Assembly: GCA_000756795.1 (NCBI GenBank)
Contig: CCSI01000007.1
Span: 62,001 to 126,000 of the forward strand
Direction of reading: 5' to 3'
Source: Qipengyuania vulgaris
Lineage (GTDB): Bacteria; Pseudomonadota; Alphaproteobacteria; Sphingomonadales; Sphingomonadaceae
Length of the DNA: 64,000 nt
Shown: in pieces, positions 55,735 to 64,000 of the stretch
Position numbering within the stretch: the first letter of the stretch is position 1
Layout: each line of letters opens with the position of its first letter
Translations under genes and position numbers: made by a program
The notes under the pieces: model-generated
The model's input: the letters and a program-made list of their open reading frames with translations, nothing else
Told to the model about the DNA's origin: nothing
Database searches by the model: none

Positions 55735-56382
55735 ATGTCCAAGCACATCCTCATCGTCGGCGCATCGCGCGGCATCGGTCTCGGCCTCGCGCAAGAATTC
55801 AAATCGCGCGGCTGGCAGGTCACCGGGACCGAGCGCTCGCGCAGCGACGAACTTCATGAGTTGGAAGGCGTGGACATCGCAACGCTCGACGTCACCGACC
55901 CGTCAACTTTCGATATCGAGGGCGATTTCGACGCGGTCATCATCAACGCCGGGATTACCGGCGCCGAGCACCAGTCGAGCGAAAAGGCGACTTCGGACGA
56001 GGTCGCGAAGGTCATGATGACCAACGCCTTCGGCCCCGCCCATCTGGGCAAGAAGCTGCTGCCTCAAATCAAGGAAAGCGGCTCTCTGTCTTTCATGAGC
56101 TCGCTGATGGGCTCGATCGAAGACAGTTCGGGCGGTTATGAACTCTACCGCACCAGCAAGACCGCGCAGAACATGCTCGCCAAGGGCATCGCTGAACAGG
56201 ATGCGAAGGAGCGCGGCGTCGCCGTCCTCTCGCTTCATCCCGGCTGGGTACAGACCGACATGGGCGGCCCCAATGCCAAGATTACTGTCGAGGAAAGTGC
56301 AAAGGGCCTCGCCGATGTCGTCGAGAATGCGAGCCCGGGCTACGCATATGTCGACTACACCGGCAAGGCCCTGCCGTTCTAG
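55735..56382 (+). CDS. Short-chain dehydrogenase/reductase (SDR family)
   Basis: A 215-residue Rossmann-fold oxidoreductase. The coenzyme motif GASRGIGLGLA is at the N-terminus and the catalytic Tyr-Lys pair lies in YELYRTSK, with the Ser in SFMSS. The protein is on the short side for classical SDRs. AGGAG lies eight bases before the ATG. It follows the aldehyde dehydrogenase and may act in the same pathway; substrate unknown. Confidence 0.92.
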   Translation: MSKHILIVGASRGIGLGLAQEFKSRGWQVTGTERSRSDELHELEGVDIATLDVTDPSTFDIEGDFDAVIINAGITGAEHQSSEKATSDEVAKVMMTNAFGPAHLGKKLLPQIKESGSLSFMSSLMGSIEDSSGGYELYRTSKTAQNMLAKGIAEQDAKERGVAVLSLHPGWVQTDMGGPNAKITVEESAKGLADVVENASPGYAYVDYTGKALPF

Positions 56383-56394
56383 CGTGGTGCGCGC

Positions 56395-57000
56395 TTAGAA
56401 GCGCAGGCCGACCCCGGCCACGACCTGGTCGGTCGTCACTTCGCCGAATTCGGCGGAAGCCGAGTCGTCATAGTTCGAGCGGCGATATTCGAGGCGCGCT
56501 TCGAGCGGTCCGGGAAGCTGGAACTGGAGACCGCCGCCGAAGCGGAAGCCGCTGCTGTTCTCGTCGAGCTCGTCCAGCGATCCTGCCGAGGTGAAAGCGC
56601 TGGTATCGAGCGAGGTGTAACCCGCCTTGCCGTAAGCCGCGATACCCGAGGTCAGCGCGAGACCTGCGCGCGCGCCGATGTAATACTGGCCGCCAGCCTT
56701 CAGGCCGTCATAGGCAGCACCTGCGCTGTCCGGGAATTCGGCCGAATTGTCGCTGGTCGAAAGCTCGCCCTCGACGCCGACGAAGGCACCGCCGAGCGAC
56801 AGGTCGTAGCCGACTGCCACGCCGTAGACCGCAGCGTCGCTGTCGAGGGTGACGGTGGAACCGGCGGTCTCGACATTGGCGCCTTCATAGCCAGCGAGCG
56901 CGCCGATATAGAGGCCGCCCGGGGCCTCCTTTTCCTGCGCCATGGCGGGGGTTGCTGCGAGGCCGGCGCCAAGCGCAGCCATTACGATGATTTTTTTCAT
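56395..57000 (-). CDS. Outer-membrane beta-barrel protein
   Basis: A 201-residue protein with a signal peptide (ending TPAMAQ) followed by alternating hydrophobic/polar strands and Gly/aromatic turns (GGLYIGALAGYEGAN; KAGGQYYIGARAGLAL). The C-terminus ends VAGVGLRF, the terminal-Phe signal of outer-membrane barrels. Size suggests an 8-stranded OmpA/OmpW-like barrel. AGGA lies seven bases from the ATG; the longer frame to 57132 has no signal peptide and is not used. Convergent with the SDR gene. Confidence 0.88.
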   Translation of the reverse strand: MKKIIVMAALGAGLAATPAMAQEKEAPGGLYIGALAGYEGANVETAGSTVTLDSDAAVYGVAVGYDLSLGGAFVGVEGELSTSDNSAEFPDSAGAAYDGLKAGGQYYIGARAGLALTSGIAAYGKAGYTSLDTSAFTSAGSLDELDENSSGFRFGGGLQFQLPGPLEARLEYRRSNYDDSASAEFGEVTTDQVVAGVGLRF

Positions 57001-57115
57001 GAATTGTCCTTTGCTGTGTGCGATCCCTTGCACGTGCAACGGCCTAAGCACGGCGGGGGCTTGCCAAGGAATTAACCGGCGGCGGCGCGGTAGACGAAGC
57101 GTTGCGAGCGCCCGT

Positions 57116-58255
57116 TCAGGCGAGGCAGTCACGCAGTGTCTGGATCAGCGCGTCGCAATCGAACGGCGTATTGTAGAGATGCGGCGTAACCCTCAGGGAA
57201 GTCCCGCGCAGCGAGACATGCACCTGCCGTCCGGCAAGCTTTTCGGTGAGGCCGTCCGGCACGCTTTCGGGAAAGCCGAGGGCGAGGAAATGCGGTGCGC
57301 GCGTGCCGATTTCTGCAGAGGTCAGGCCCAGCGCCTGCGCTTCGTTTACCAACGCCTGCGTGCGGCGGCCGAGGTCTTGCGCGACCTTTTCGATCCCGAA
57401 TTCGAGCAGGAAATCCATGCCAGCCCCCGCCCCCTTCAGCAGCGGCGCGTTGGATTTTTCGCCCATGTCGAAGCGCCGCGCGCCGGGCTGGAAATCGCTT
57501 CGATAATCGACCAGCCGCGCAAAGTCTTCCGAGCCTGCGCGGTTGATCCAATTGTGTTCGATCGGCTCGCCCTCGTGATATTTGGGGTCCACGTAGAGCA
57601 TGCCGATGCCATAGGGACCCATCAGCCATTTGTAGCAGGCCGCGACCGCGAAATCGGGTTTCACGGCGTCGAAATCGAGCGGCATTGCGCCCAGTGATTG
57701 TGTGAGGTCGAGCACCAGCGCAGCGCCATGCTTGCGCGCCTTCTCGCCGACCGCCACGAGGTCGACCAGCCGCCCGTCGGCCCAGTGATTGTGCGGGACG
57801 GCGACGACGGCGGTTTCCGGTCCGATGGCATCGAGCACCGCCTCGCTCCAGCAGCTTTGCGAGGGGCGCTCGACTGCGATAACCTTGCCGCCGCACCTCG
57901 CCGCCTTTTCCTGCCAGACGTAGACATTCGAGGGGAACTGGTCGCCCAGCGTCACCACCGCCTGGCCCGCTTCCATCGGGATGTTCTTTGCAGCAACCGC
58001 GAGGCCATAACTGACCGAGGGCACCACCGCGATGCTGTCGGCTGCGACACCCGCCAGCCGCGCCGCTTTATCGCGGAATTCCTCGGTCACGGCGAAGAAG
58101 TCGGCCGGGCGAAAATTCCACGGCTGTTCCTTCAGCCGCGCGCCGTCGACCATCGCCGCGCTCACCTCATGGCTGAGCGGCGCCATATAGGCGCAGTTGA
58201 GGTAGTGAACCTCCGCCGGGATTGCGAAACGCGCGCGCTGGTCGGCGATGGTCAT
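57116..58255 (-). CDS. Class V aminotransferase-fold PLP enzyme
   Basis: A 379-residue PLP-dependent enzyme of the aminotransferase class V/cysteine desulfurase group. The cofactor-binding Lys is in AACYKWLMGPYGIG (about residue 209). YLNCAYMAPLS near the N-terminus and the Asp of LVLDLTQSLGAMPLDFD upstream of the Lys are typical. Function could be kynureninase-like or isopenicillin-epimerase-like; the class alone is certain. It lies 7 bases before the malic enzyme stop on the same strand, so both may be read together. Confidence 0.9.
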   Translation of the reverse strand: MTIADQRARFAIPAEVHYLNCAYMAPLSHEVSAAMVDGARLKEQPWNFRPADFFAVTEEFRDKAARLAGVAADSIAVVPSVSYGLAVAAKNIPMEAGQAVVTLGDQFPSNVYVWQEKAARCGGKVIAVERPSQSCWSEAVLDAIGPETAVVAVPHNHWADGRLVDLVAVGEKARKHGAALVLDLTQSLGAMPLDFDAVKPDFAVAACYKWLMGPYGIGMLYVDPKYHEGEPIEHNWINRAGSEDFARLVDYRSDFQPGARRFDMGEKSNAPLLKGAGAGMDFLLEFGIEKVAQDLGRRTQALVNEAQALGLTSAEIGTRAPHFLALGFPESVPDGLTEKLAGRQVHVSLRGTSLRVTPHLYNTPFDCDALIQTLRDCLA

Positions 58256-58262
58256 GCCTGCC

Positions 58263-60527
58263 TCAGCCGACCACCCCTGCGCTGGCGAGCACCGCCAGCG
58301 TCAGCAGGTCGGGCGCAATCGCGGTCATCGGGGCGATCTGCACCGGCTTCTCGCTGCCGATCATCATCGGGCCGACCATGGTCTCTCCGCCGAGTTCGCG
58401 CAGGAGCTTGGCCGAGAGGTTGGCCGATTGGAGGCCGGGCATGATGAGGACATTGGCTGGGCCGGACAGGCGGCTGAAGGGATAGAGCTCCATGACCTTG
58501 CGATTGAGCGCAGCGTCAGGTGCCATTTCGCCTTCGTACTCGAAGTCGACCGTATCGTCCGCATCGAGCAGTGCCACGGCATCGCGCAAATTCCCGAGCC
58601 ACTGGCCCGAGGGATTGCCGAAGGTCGAATAGGACATGAAAGCAACGCGCGGTTCGTGACCCATTCGGCGCGCAACGGCAGCGGTTTCCTTGGCGATATG
58701 CGCCAGTTCGGCCGCGCTCGGGCGCTCGTTGATGGTAGTATCGGCAAGGAAGGTGGTGTGGTTCTTGCCAATCATCATGTGCACGCCGAACGGCGTCGCA
58801 CCGGGTTTGGGGTCGATGACGCGGGCAATCTCACGCGCGGTCTGGGCAAAGGTGCGGGTGAGGCCGGTAATCATCCCCTCGCCATGGCCGAGAGCAACCA
58901 GCAGCGCGGCGAAGACGTTGCGTTCCTGGTTTACCATGCGGCCTACGTCGCGCTCGGTATAACCGCGGCGCTGCAGGCGTTTGTAGAGATAGTCGTTCAT
59001 GGCCGGGACCTTGTCCGACACGGCCGAATTCTCGATGATCCAGTCGTCCGGATCGTCGACGCCCAGTTCGCGCAGCTTGTCGAGCACCTTGTCGGTACGG
59101 CCGACCAGGATCGGCTCGCCATAACCGTAGTCGCGGTACTGGATGGCGGCGCGCAAGGCGACTTCCTCTTCCGCCTCGGCAAAGACCATGCGCTTGGGAT
59201 TGGCCTTGGCCTGCTCGTAGATATTGGTGAGCGCGCCGGTCGTCGGGTTGAGGCGGGCCTTCAGCTGGTGGCGATAGGCATCCATGTCCTCGATGCGCGA
59301 CTGCGCGACACCGCTATCCATCGCGGCCTGCGCGACGGCGGAAGAGACGACCTCCATCAGTCGCGGGTCGAAGGGGGCGGGGATGATGTATTCCTCGCCG
59401 AACTGCTGACTCACACCATAGGCAGCCGCCACTTCCTCGGGCACGCGTTCGCGGGCGAGTTCGGCGATGGCGCGCGCGGCGGCAATCTTCATTTCCTCGT
59501 TGATGGCAGTCGCCTGCACATCGAGCGCGCCGCGGAAGATGAAGGGGAAGCCGAGCACGTTGTTGACCTGGTTCGGGAAGTCGCTGCGGCCGGTGGCGAT
59601 GATGGCGTCGGGGCGCACGGCCTTCGCCGCATCGGGCATGATTTCGGGCACCGGGTTGGCCATGGCGAAGATAATCGGCTTGTCGGCCATCTTCTCTACC
59701 CACTCGGGCTTCAGTGCACCTGCAGCCGAAAGGCCGAGGAAGACGTCCGCACCCTCCAGCGCTTCTTCGAGGCTGCGGTGCGGCGTCTCGACCGCATGCG
59801 CGCTCTTCCACTGGTCGACATTGTCGCGGCCCGGGTAAATCGGCCCTGCACGATCGCACACGATGACGTTCTCGTGCCGCACGCCCATCGCCTTGATGAG
59901 CGCGGTACAGGCCAGCGCCGACGCGCCCGCCCCGTTGACCACCATCTTGACCTTGTCGAGGTCACGCCCCGTCAGGTGGCAGGCGTTGATGAGGCCTGCC
60001 GCCGAGATGATGGCGGTGCCGTGCTGGTCGTCATGCATCACCGGGATGTTCATCTTCTCGCGCAGCGCCTGCTCGATGATGAAACATTCGGGTGCGGCGA
60101 TGTCTTCCAGATTGATGCCGCCGAAGCTCGGCTCCATCAGCGCAACCGCATTGATGAAGGCTTCGGGGTCTTCGGTATCGAGTTCGAGGTCGATGGAATC
60201 GACGTCGGCGAAGCGTTTGAACAGCACTGCCTTGCCTTCCATCACCGGCTTCGAGGCCAGCGCGCCGAGGTTGCCGAGGCCGAGGATGGCGGTGCCGTTG
60301 GAAATCACCGCGACGAGGTTGGAGCGTGCGGTATAGCGCGCCGCATCCTGCGGGTTTTCGGCAATCGCCTCGACCGGGGCGGCGACGCCGGGGGAATAGG
60401 CAAGCGCGAGGTCGCGCTGGGTCGCCATGGGCTTGCTGGCGACAATCTCGATTTTACCCGGACGGATGGTCTCGTGGTAAAAGAGCGCCTCGCGCGTGTT
60501 GAAACCGGTCTGCTTTTCTTCGGCCAT
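58263..60527 (-). CDS. maeB: NADP-dependent malic enzyme, MaeB type with C-terminal phosphotransacetylase-like domain
   Basis: A 754-residue fusion enzyme. The N-terminal about 430 residues are the malic enzyme: VAVISNGTAILGLGNLG, the metal-binding DDQHGTAI and the nucleotide-binding VVNGAGASALAC. The C-terminal about 320 residues resemble phosphate acetyltransferase (MIGKNHTTFLADTTIN), a regulatory domain in MaeB enzymes. It decarboxylates malate to pyruvate with NADPH formation. ATG 60527 has AAGGGA six bases upstream; a farther in-frame start at 60590 is weaker. Divergent from mutS. Confidence 0.95.
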   Translation of the reverse strand: MAEEKQTGFNTREALFYHETIRPGKIEIVASKPMATQRDLALAYSPGVAAPVEAIAENPQDAARYTARSNLVAVISNGTAILGLGNLGALASKPVMEGKAVLFKRFADVDSIDLELDTEDPEAFINAVALMEPSFGGINLEDIAAPECFIIEQALREKMNIPVMHDDQHGTAIISAAGLINACHLTGRDLDKVKMVVNGAGASALACTALIKAMGVRHENVIVCDRAGPIYPGRDNVDQWKSAHAVETPHRSLEEALEGADVFLGLSAAGALKPEWVEKMADKPIIFAMANPVPEIMPDAAKAVRPDAIIATGRSDFPNQVNNVLGFPFIFRGALDVQATAINEEMKIAAARAIAELARERVPEEVAAAYGVSQQFGEEYIIPAPFDPRLMEVVSSAVAQAAMDSGVAQSRIEDMDAYRHQLKARLNPTTGALTNIYEQAKANPKRMVFAEAEEEVALRAAIQYRDYGYGEPILVGRTDKVLDKLRELGVDDPDDWIIENSAVSDKVPAMNDYLYKRLQRRGYTERDVGRMVNQERNVFAALLVALGHGEGMITGLTRTFAQTAREIARVIDPKPGATPFGVHMMIGKNHTTFLADTTINERPSAAELAHIAKETAAVARRMGHEPRVAFMSYSTFGNPSGQWLGNLRDAVALLDADDTVDFEYEGEMAPDAALNRKVMELYPFSRLSGPANVLIMPGLQSANLSAKLLRELGGETMVGPMMIGSEKPVQIAPMTAIAPDLLTLAVLASAGVVG

Positions 60528-60656
60528 GTGGGTCCCTTGGATTGGTCCTCTGCTGTCTTGGTCAAAGCCCCTAAGAGCATTTTGCGCCAAGTCATAGGGG
60601 AAAGGCTGGCCCGCCCGACTCCCGAATCGCCCGCGCCCTCGCTAGGCGGGAGGGGC

Positions 60657-63275
60657 ATGGCCGACAAACCCACCCCGATGATGCAGCAGTACCTTGCCCT
60701 CAAGGAAGAGGCGGGCGACGCGCTGCTGTTCTACCGGATGGGCGACTTCTTCGAACTATTTTTCGACGATGCGAAGGTGGCCGCCCAGGTGCTCGACATC
60801 GCGCTGACGACGCGCGGCGAGCATGGCGGAGAACCCGTCCCGATGTGCGGCGTGCCGGTGCATTCGGCAGAAGGATACCTCGCGCGGCTCATCAAGGGCG
60901 GCTGCCGCGTGGCGATTGCCGAGCAGACCGAGACGCCTGACGAGGCGAAAGAGCGCACCAAGCGCGAGGGCAAGCCCGTGTCGAAGGCGCTGGTCTCGCG
61001 CGACATCGTGCGCTTCGTCACCGCCGGTACGCTGACCGAGGAAGCGCTGCTCGAGCCACGCCGCGCGAACCTGCTGGTGGCTGTGGCCCCGGTCCGCGAC
61101 GGGGTGGGCATTGCGTCCTGCGATATCTCGACCGGGCGGATGGAACTCGAGGACTGCGCACCCGACCGGCTCGATGCGGCGCTGGCCCGCCTCGGGGCCA
61201 GCGAAGTGGTCGCTCCCGAAGACTGGGAGGACGCGCCTTCCGACGTCATTGCCCGCCCGCGCCATGACTTCCGCAGCGACGATGGCGAGGCGCGACTGAA
61301 GGCGTTGCACGGCCTCGCCACGCTCGACGGGCTGGGCGATTTTTCTCGCCCCATGCTGGCGGCGGCGGCGGGGCTCGTCGCTTATCTCGACCATGCGGGG
61401 CGCGGGAAGCTGCCTTTCCTCCTGCCGCCCGTGGCGCGCGGAAGCGGCGCGCATTTGGCGATGGATGCTGCAACGCGGACCAGCTTGGAAATCCTCGCCG
61501 CGCAGAATGGTGGGCGCGAGGGGAGCCTCATAGCTTGCGTCGACCGCTGCGCGACCGGGGCTGGCGCGAGGCAATTGGCCGAGGACTTGTCCGCGCCGCT
61601 GGCCGACCTCGCCGATATCGAGATGCGGCTTGCCAGTGTGCAGCATTTCCATGCCGACCCGCTGCTGCGTGCCGATTTGCGTGCCATGCTCCGGCAGGCT
61701 CCTGACATAGGCCGCGCGCTCGGTCGGCTCGTCGCTGGTCGTGGAAGCCCGCGCGACCTCGGCCAGATACGCGACGGTCTGTCCGAAGCACGCCGCGTGC
61801 GCGACATGCTGGGCGCGAGTGCCGACCTGCCGCCGCTGCTCGCCATGATGTGCGAGAAGCTTGGCGGCCATGCTGCGCTGGTCGACCATCTTGCCCGCGC
61901 ACTCGTGCCCTCGCCCCCGACCGAGCGCAGCCAGGGCGGCTTTATCGCCAACGGCTACGACCACGCGCTCGACGCGCTGCGCGAGACCAGCGGCAATGCC
62001 CGCAAGGCGATTGCCGCGCTGGAAGCGAAATATCGCGAGGAGACCGACACCGCCTCACTGAAAATCAAGCACAACAAGGTGCTCGGCTATTTCATCGAAG
62101 TGCCTGCGAAACACGGCGACAAGCTGATGGCGCAGGACAGCGGCTTTACCCATCGCCAGACCATGGCGGGCGCGGTGCGCTTCAACTCGGTTGGCCTCCA
62201 CGAGGAAGCCAGCCGCATCGCCGAGGCAGGCGCACATGCACTAGCCGCCGAGGAATCGCATTTCGAGGAACTGGTCGGCGAAGTCACCGCCGCGCGCGAA
62301 GCGATTGCCGCCACCGCAGCAGCGCTCGCCCGCATTGATGTCTCGGCTGCTCTGGCTGAGCGCGCCGTCGAAGGCGACTGGGCGCGTCCCGAGATCCTCG
62401 ACGGGCCATGCCTCGAAGTGAGCGGCGGTCGCCATCCGGTGGTCGAGCAGGCCCTCGCCAAGACCGGCGAGCGCTTCGTGGCCAATGATTGCTCGCTCGG
62501 TCCGGAAGACCGGCTGTGGCTCATCGGCGGCCCGAACATGGGCGGTAAGTCGACCTTCCTGCGCCAGAACGCGCTCATCATGCTGCTGGCGCAGGCAGGC
62601 AGCTTCGTCCCCGCGACCAAGGCGCGCATCGGCATCGCCGACCGCCTGTTCAGCCGCGTCGGGGCATCAGACAACCTTGCGCGCGGGCGCTCGACCTTCA
62701 TGGTCGAGATGGTAGAAACCGCTGCCATCCTCAGCCAGGCCACCGACCGGAGCTTCGTCATCCTTGACGAGGTCGGGCGCGGCACCTCGACTTATGACGG
62801 CATGGCTCTGGCTTGGGCGGTGGTCGAGGCGGTGCACGAGCAGCTTCAGTGCCGCTGCCTCTTCGCCACGCATTATCACGAGCTCTCGCGCCTCGCCGAG
62901 ACCTGCGATGCGCTGAGCCTCCACCACGTCCGCGCACGCGAGTGGAAAGGTGACCTCGTCCTCCTGCACGAACTCGCCAAGGGCGCTGCAGACCGCAGCT
63001 ATGGCCTGTCGGTGGCGAAGCTTGCCGGTGTTCCGTCGCCAGTCATCAAGCGGGCCAAGGCCGTGCTCGACAAGCTTGAAAAGGGCCGCGCGGAAACAGG
63101 CGGGCTCGCGGCAGGACTCGGAGACTTGCCCCTCTTCGCAGTCACAGCACAGGCCGAGGAAGAAAAGTGCGACACCCTGCGCGATGCCCTCGACGCGCTT
63201 GACGTGGATTCGCTTTCCCCGCGCGAGGCACTGGACGAACTCTACCGTCTCAAATCGGAAGCGGCGAAAAGCTGA
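60657..63275 (+). CDS. mutS: DNA mismatch repair protein MutS
   Basis: An 872-residue mismatch-binding ATPase. The N-terminal mismatch-recognition Phe-x-Glu lies in YRMGDFFELFFDDA. The ATPase has Walker A GGPNMGGKSTFLRQ, the ARGRSTFMVEM segment and Walker B FVILDEVGRGTSTYDG. The frame is open far upstream to 58248, opposite maeB, but ATG 60657, close after GGGAGGGG, starts the conserved protein. It detects base mismatches and recruits MutL. Confidence 0.97.
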   Translation: MADKPTPMMQQYLALKEEAGDALLFYRMGDFFELFFDDAKVAAQVLDIALTTRGEHGGEPVPMCGVPVHSAEGYLARLIKGGCRVAIAEQTETPDEAKERTKREGKPVSKALVSRDIVRFVTAGTLTEEALLEPRRANLLVAVAPVRDGVGIASCDISTGRMELEDCAPDRLDAALARLGASEVVAPEDWEDAPSDVIARPRHDFRSDDGEARLKALHGLATLDGLGDFSRPMLAAAAGLVAYLDHAGRGKLPFLLPPVARGSGAHLAMDAATRTSLEILAAQNGGREGSLIACVDRCATGAGARQLAEDLSAPLADLADIEMRLASVQHFHADPLLRADLRAMLRQAPDIGRALGRLVAGRGSPRDLGQIRDGLSEARRVRDMLGASADLPPLLAMMCEKLGGHAALVDHLARALVPSPPTERSQGGFIANGYDHALDALRETSGNARKAIAALEAKYREETDTASLKIKHNKVLGYFIEVPAKHGDKLMAQDSGFTHRQTMAGAVRFNSVGLHEEASRIAEAGAHALAAEESHFEELVGEVTAAREAIAATAAALARIDVSAALAERAVEGDWARPEILDGPCLEVSGGRHPVVEQALAKTGERFVANDCSLGPEDRLWLIGGPNMGGKSTFLRQNALIMLLAQAGSFVPATKARIGIADRLFSRVGASDNLARGRSTFMVEMVETAAILSQATDRSFVILDEVGRGTSTYDGMALAWAVVEAVHEQLQCRCLFATHYHELSRLAETCDALSLHHVRAREWKGDLVLLHELAKGAADRSYGLSVAKLAGVPSPVIKRAKAVLDKLEKGRAETGGLAAGLGDLPLFAVTAQAEEEKCDTLRDALDALDVDSLSPREALDELYRLKSEAAKS

Positions 63276-63307
63276 TTTTAACCATTGCGGGCGCATGAGT
63301 CGCAGCC

Positions 63308-63682
63308 ATGTCGCTACGCTCGACCTTCATTGCGCTCGCCGTCATCATCGCCCTGTGCGGTGGTGGACTCTATCTGCTCAACAATGCGTTCAGCCGCGAG
63401 GCGCAAATTCGCGACGCCGAGCTGGGCTTTGCCGAAACGCACAGGGATGAAATCGCTGCAGCCAATGCGAGACTGAACGCCAGGCAGGACAGCGACGAAG
63501 CCGAATATTTTGAGGAAACGGAAACGGCTCCTGCCGAAGAAGGCGAGGAGCCGCTTAGTCTCGATACCTGGTATGCGGATGCCGGGTCATCGAGTGGTCC
63601 AGCGGACACGACGCCCGAGGACAAGAGCTACCTCGTCAACGATACAGAGCCCTATTCGGACGCCGAACCCATCGACTGGTGA
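63308..63682 (+). CDS. Bitopic membrane protein of unknown function
   Basis: A 124-residue protein with one N-terminal membrane helix (about 7-24) and a strongly acidic periplasm-type remainder rich in Glu, Asp, Ser and Ala (DSDEAEYFEETETAPAEEGEE). No recognised family. It starts 32 bases after mutS and is probably read through from it. Confidence 0.68.
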   Translation: MSLRSTFIALAVIIALCGGGLYLLNNAFSREAQIRDAELGFAETHRDEIAAANARLNARQDSDEAEYFEETETAPAEEGEEPLSLDTWYADAGSSSGPADTTPEDKSYLVNDTEPYSDAEPIDW

Positions 63683-63702
63683 CGCGGCCCGCGCCCCGCG
63701 CG

Positions 63703-64000
63703 TCAGTCGTTTTCGTTGGGGATGTCCGGGTCGACTTCGTTCTTCTTCCCGTACTTACCTTCATTATCATCGTGGTTGGGCTCACCGCGATAGGCGTTCA
63801 TGTCGATGCGGCCCGAGCTTTCCATATCGCGCATATGGTCGACGGTATCCTGCGTGGAATCGCCCATCAGGCCTGACGAATTGTCGCCTTTCACGCTCTC
63901 GGTCGGCGAGGTGGTCTGGCTCGCCGCATTCTGCGCCTGCTCGGCGACTTCCTGGGCCTGGCTGCGGTGGTCGTCCTGCTCGTCGTTGTGCGTCTCGGGT
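63703..64000 (-). CDS. Hydrophilic protein of unknown function, 5' end outside window
   Basis: The frame is open from the window edge to the TGA at 63703, about 98 codons. It begins Gln/Ala/Ser-rich (QDDHRSQAQEVAEQAQNAAS) and ends in a polar tail with Asn/Asp-rich NHDDNEGKYGKKNEVDPDIP. There are no hydrophobic stretches, so it is probably soluble or disordered. An internal GTG at 63894 is unlikely to be the start because the same composition continues upstream of it. Convergent with the preceding gene. Confidence 0.55.
   Translation of the reverse strand, partial: PETHNDEQDDHRSQAQEVAEQAQNAASQTTSPTESVKGDNSSGLMGDSTQDTVDHMRDMESSGRIDMNAYRGEPNHDDNEGKYGKKNEVDPDIPNEND

Noticed and set aside
58248..60656. 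Very long open frame on + preceding mutS, about 800 codons
   Set aside because: It lies wholly opposite maeB and the PLP-enzyme end. Its composition (His/Arg/Asp-rich, no domain) is the antisense shadow of GC-rich codons. MutS homology starts only at 60657.

Overview
The window looks like chromosome of a high-GC alphaproteobacterium of the Sphingomonadales, most likely Erythrobacteraceae (Erythrobacter, Qipengyuania or a close relative). This rests on the gene set: a Caulobacter-type Tad pilus locus, the cell-cycle regulator CtrA, a DUF4167 protein, an HWE-type histidine kinase, a sigma-54 with the canonical RpoN box, and sphingomonad-like copper genes. Species assignment is inference. The region is almost fully coding. 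I see no rRNA, tRNA, CRISPR array, transposase or prophage, so it reads as core chromosome with a few accessory islands.

Layout. 1-8833: a Tad (Flp) pilus assembly operon on the + strand (tadG 3' part, two TadE-like pseudopilins, tadZ/cpaE, tadA/cpaF, tadB, tadC, a TadD-like lipoprotein, a prepilin peptidase and an unrecognised membrane-anchored protein). It is met by a convergent gene for a PilZ plus helix-turn-helix protein (8849-9535). 9791-12523: a small membrane protein, a MATE exporter and an MscS channel. 12649-14802: groES-groEL behind a promoter and a clear CIRCE operator, ended by an intrinsic terminator. 14848-21909: a large exported protein of unknown function, then a copper island (CopA multicopper oxidase, CopB, and a DUF305/LVIVD protein). 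22001-24657: a coupled pair encoding an APH-like kinase and an acyl-CoA dehydrogenase. 24761-26669: a host-attachment-family protein, an atypical class A beta-lactamase-like protein and a very acidic small lipoprotein. 26915-34474: polA, a CHASE3/HWE histidine kinase, a second MscS channel and a CDC48-type double AAA ATPase. 34590-38759: a possible small RNA, a lipoprotein, the two subunits of a 3-oxoacid CoA-transferase with an acid phosphatase between them, and a CaiB-type CoA transferase.

38763-49641 is mostly minus-strand housekeeping: metK, lnt, a DUF4167 protein, prmC, prfA, hisS, then ppa on +, a BON-MscS protein, the TldE/PmbA gene and a small membrane protein. 49818-54293 on + holds lptB, rpoN, ctrA, a single-domain response regulator and trmB. 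54356-56382 holds a succinate-semialdehyde-type dehydrogenase and a short-chain dehydrogenase. 56395-60527 on - holds an outer-membrane beta-barrel protein, a class V aminotransferase-fold enzyme and a MaeB-type malic enzyme. 60657 to the end holds mutS and two small unrecognised proteins, one cut by the window edge.

Most worth a second look: the PilZ-HTH protein beside the Tad locus, with both c-di-GMP-binding motifs intact; a candidate minus-strand small RNA with an anti-Shine-Dalgarno-like segment near 34.6 kb; a beta-lactamase-like protein with Asp where class A enzymes have Glu166 and Asn170; a split, operonic version of the kinase/acyl-CoA dehydrogenase pair that is fused in animal ACAD10/11; a bacterial CDC48 homologue; and a DUF305-LVIVD fusion in the copper island. 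No clearly new multi-gene system could be proven from sequence alone.
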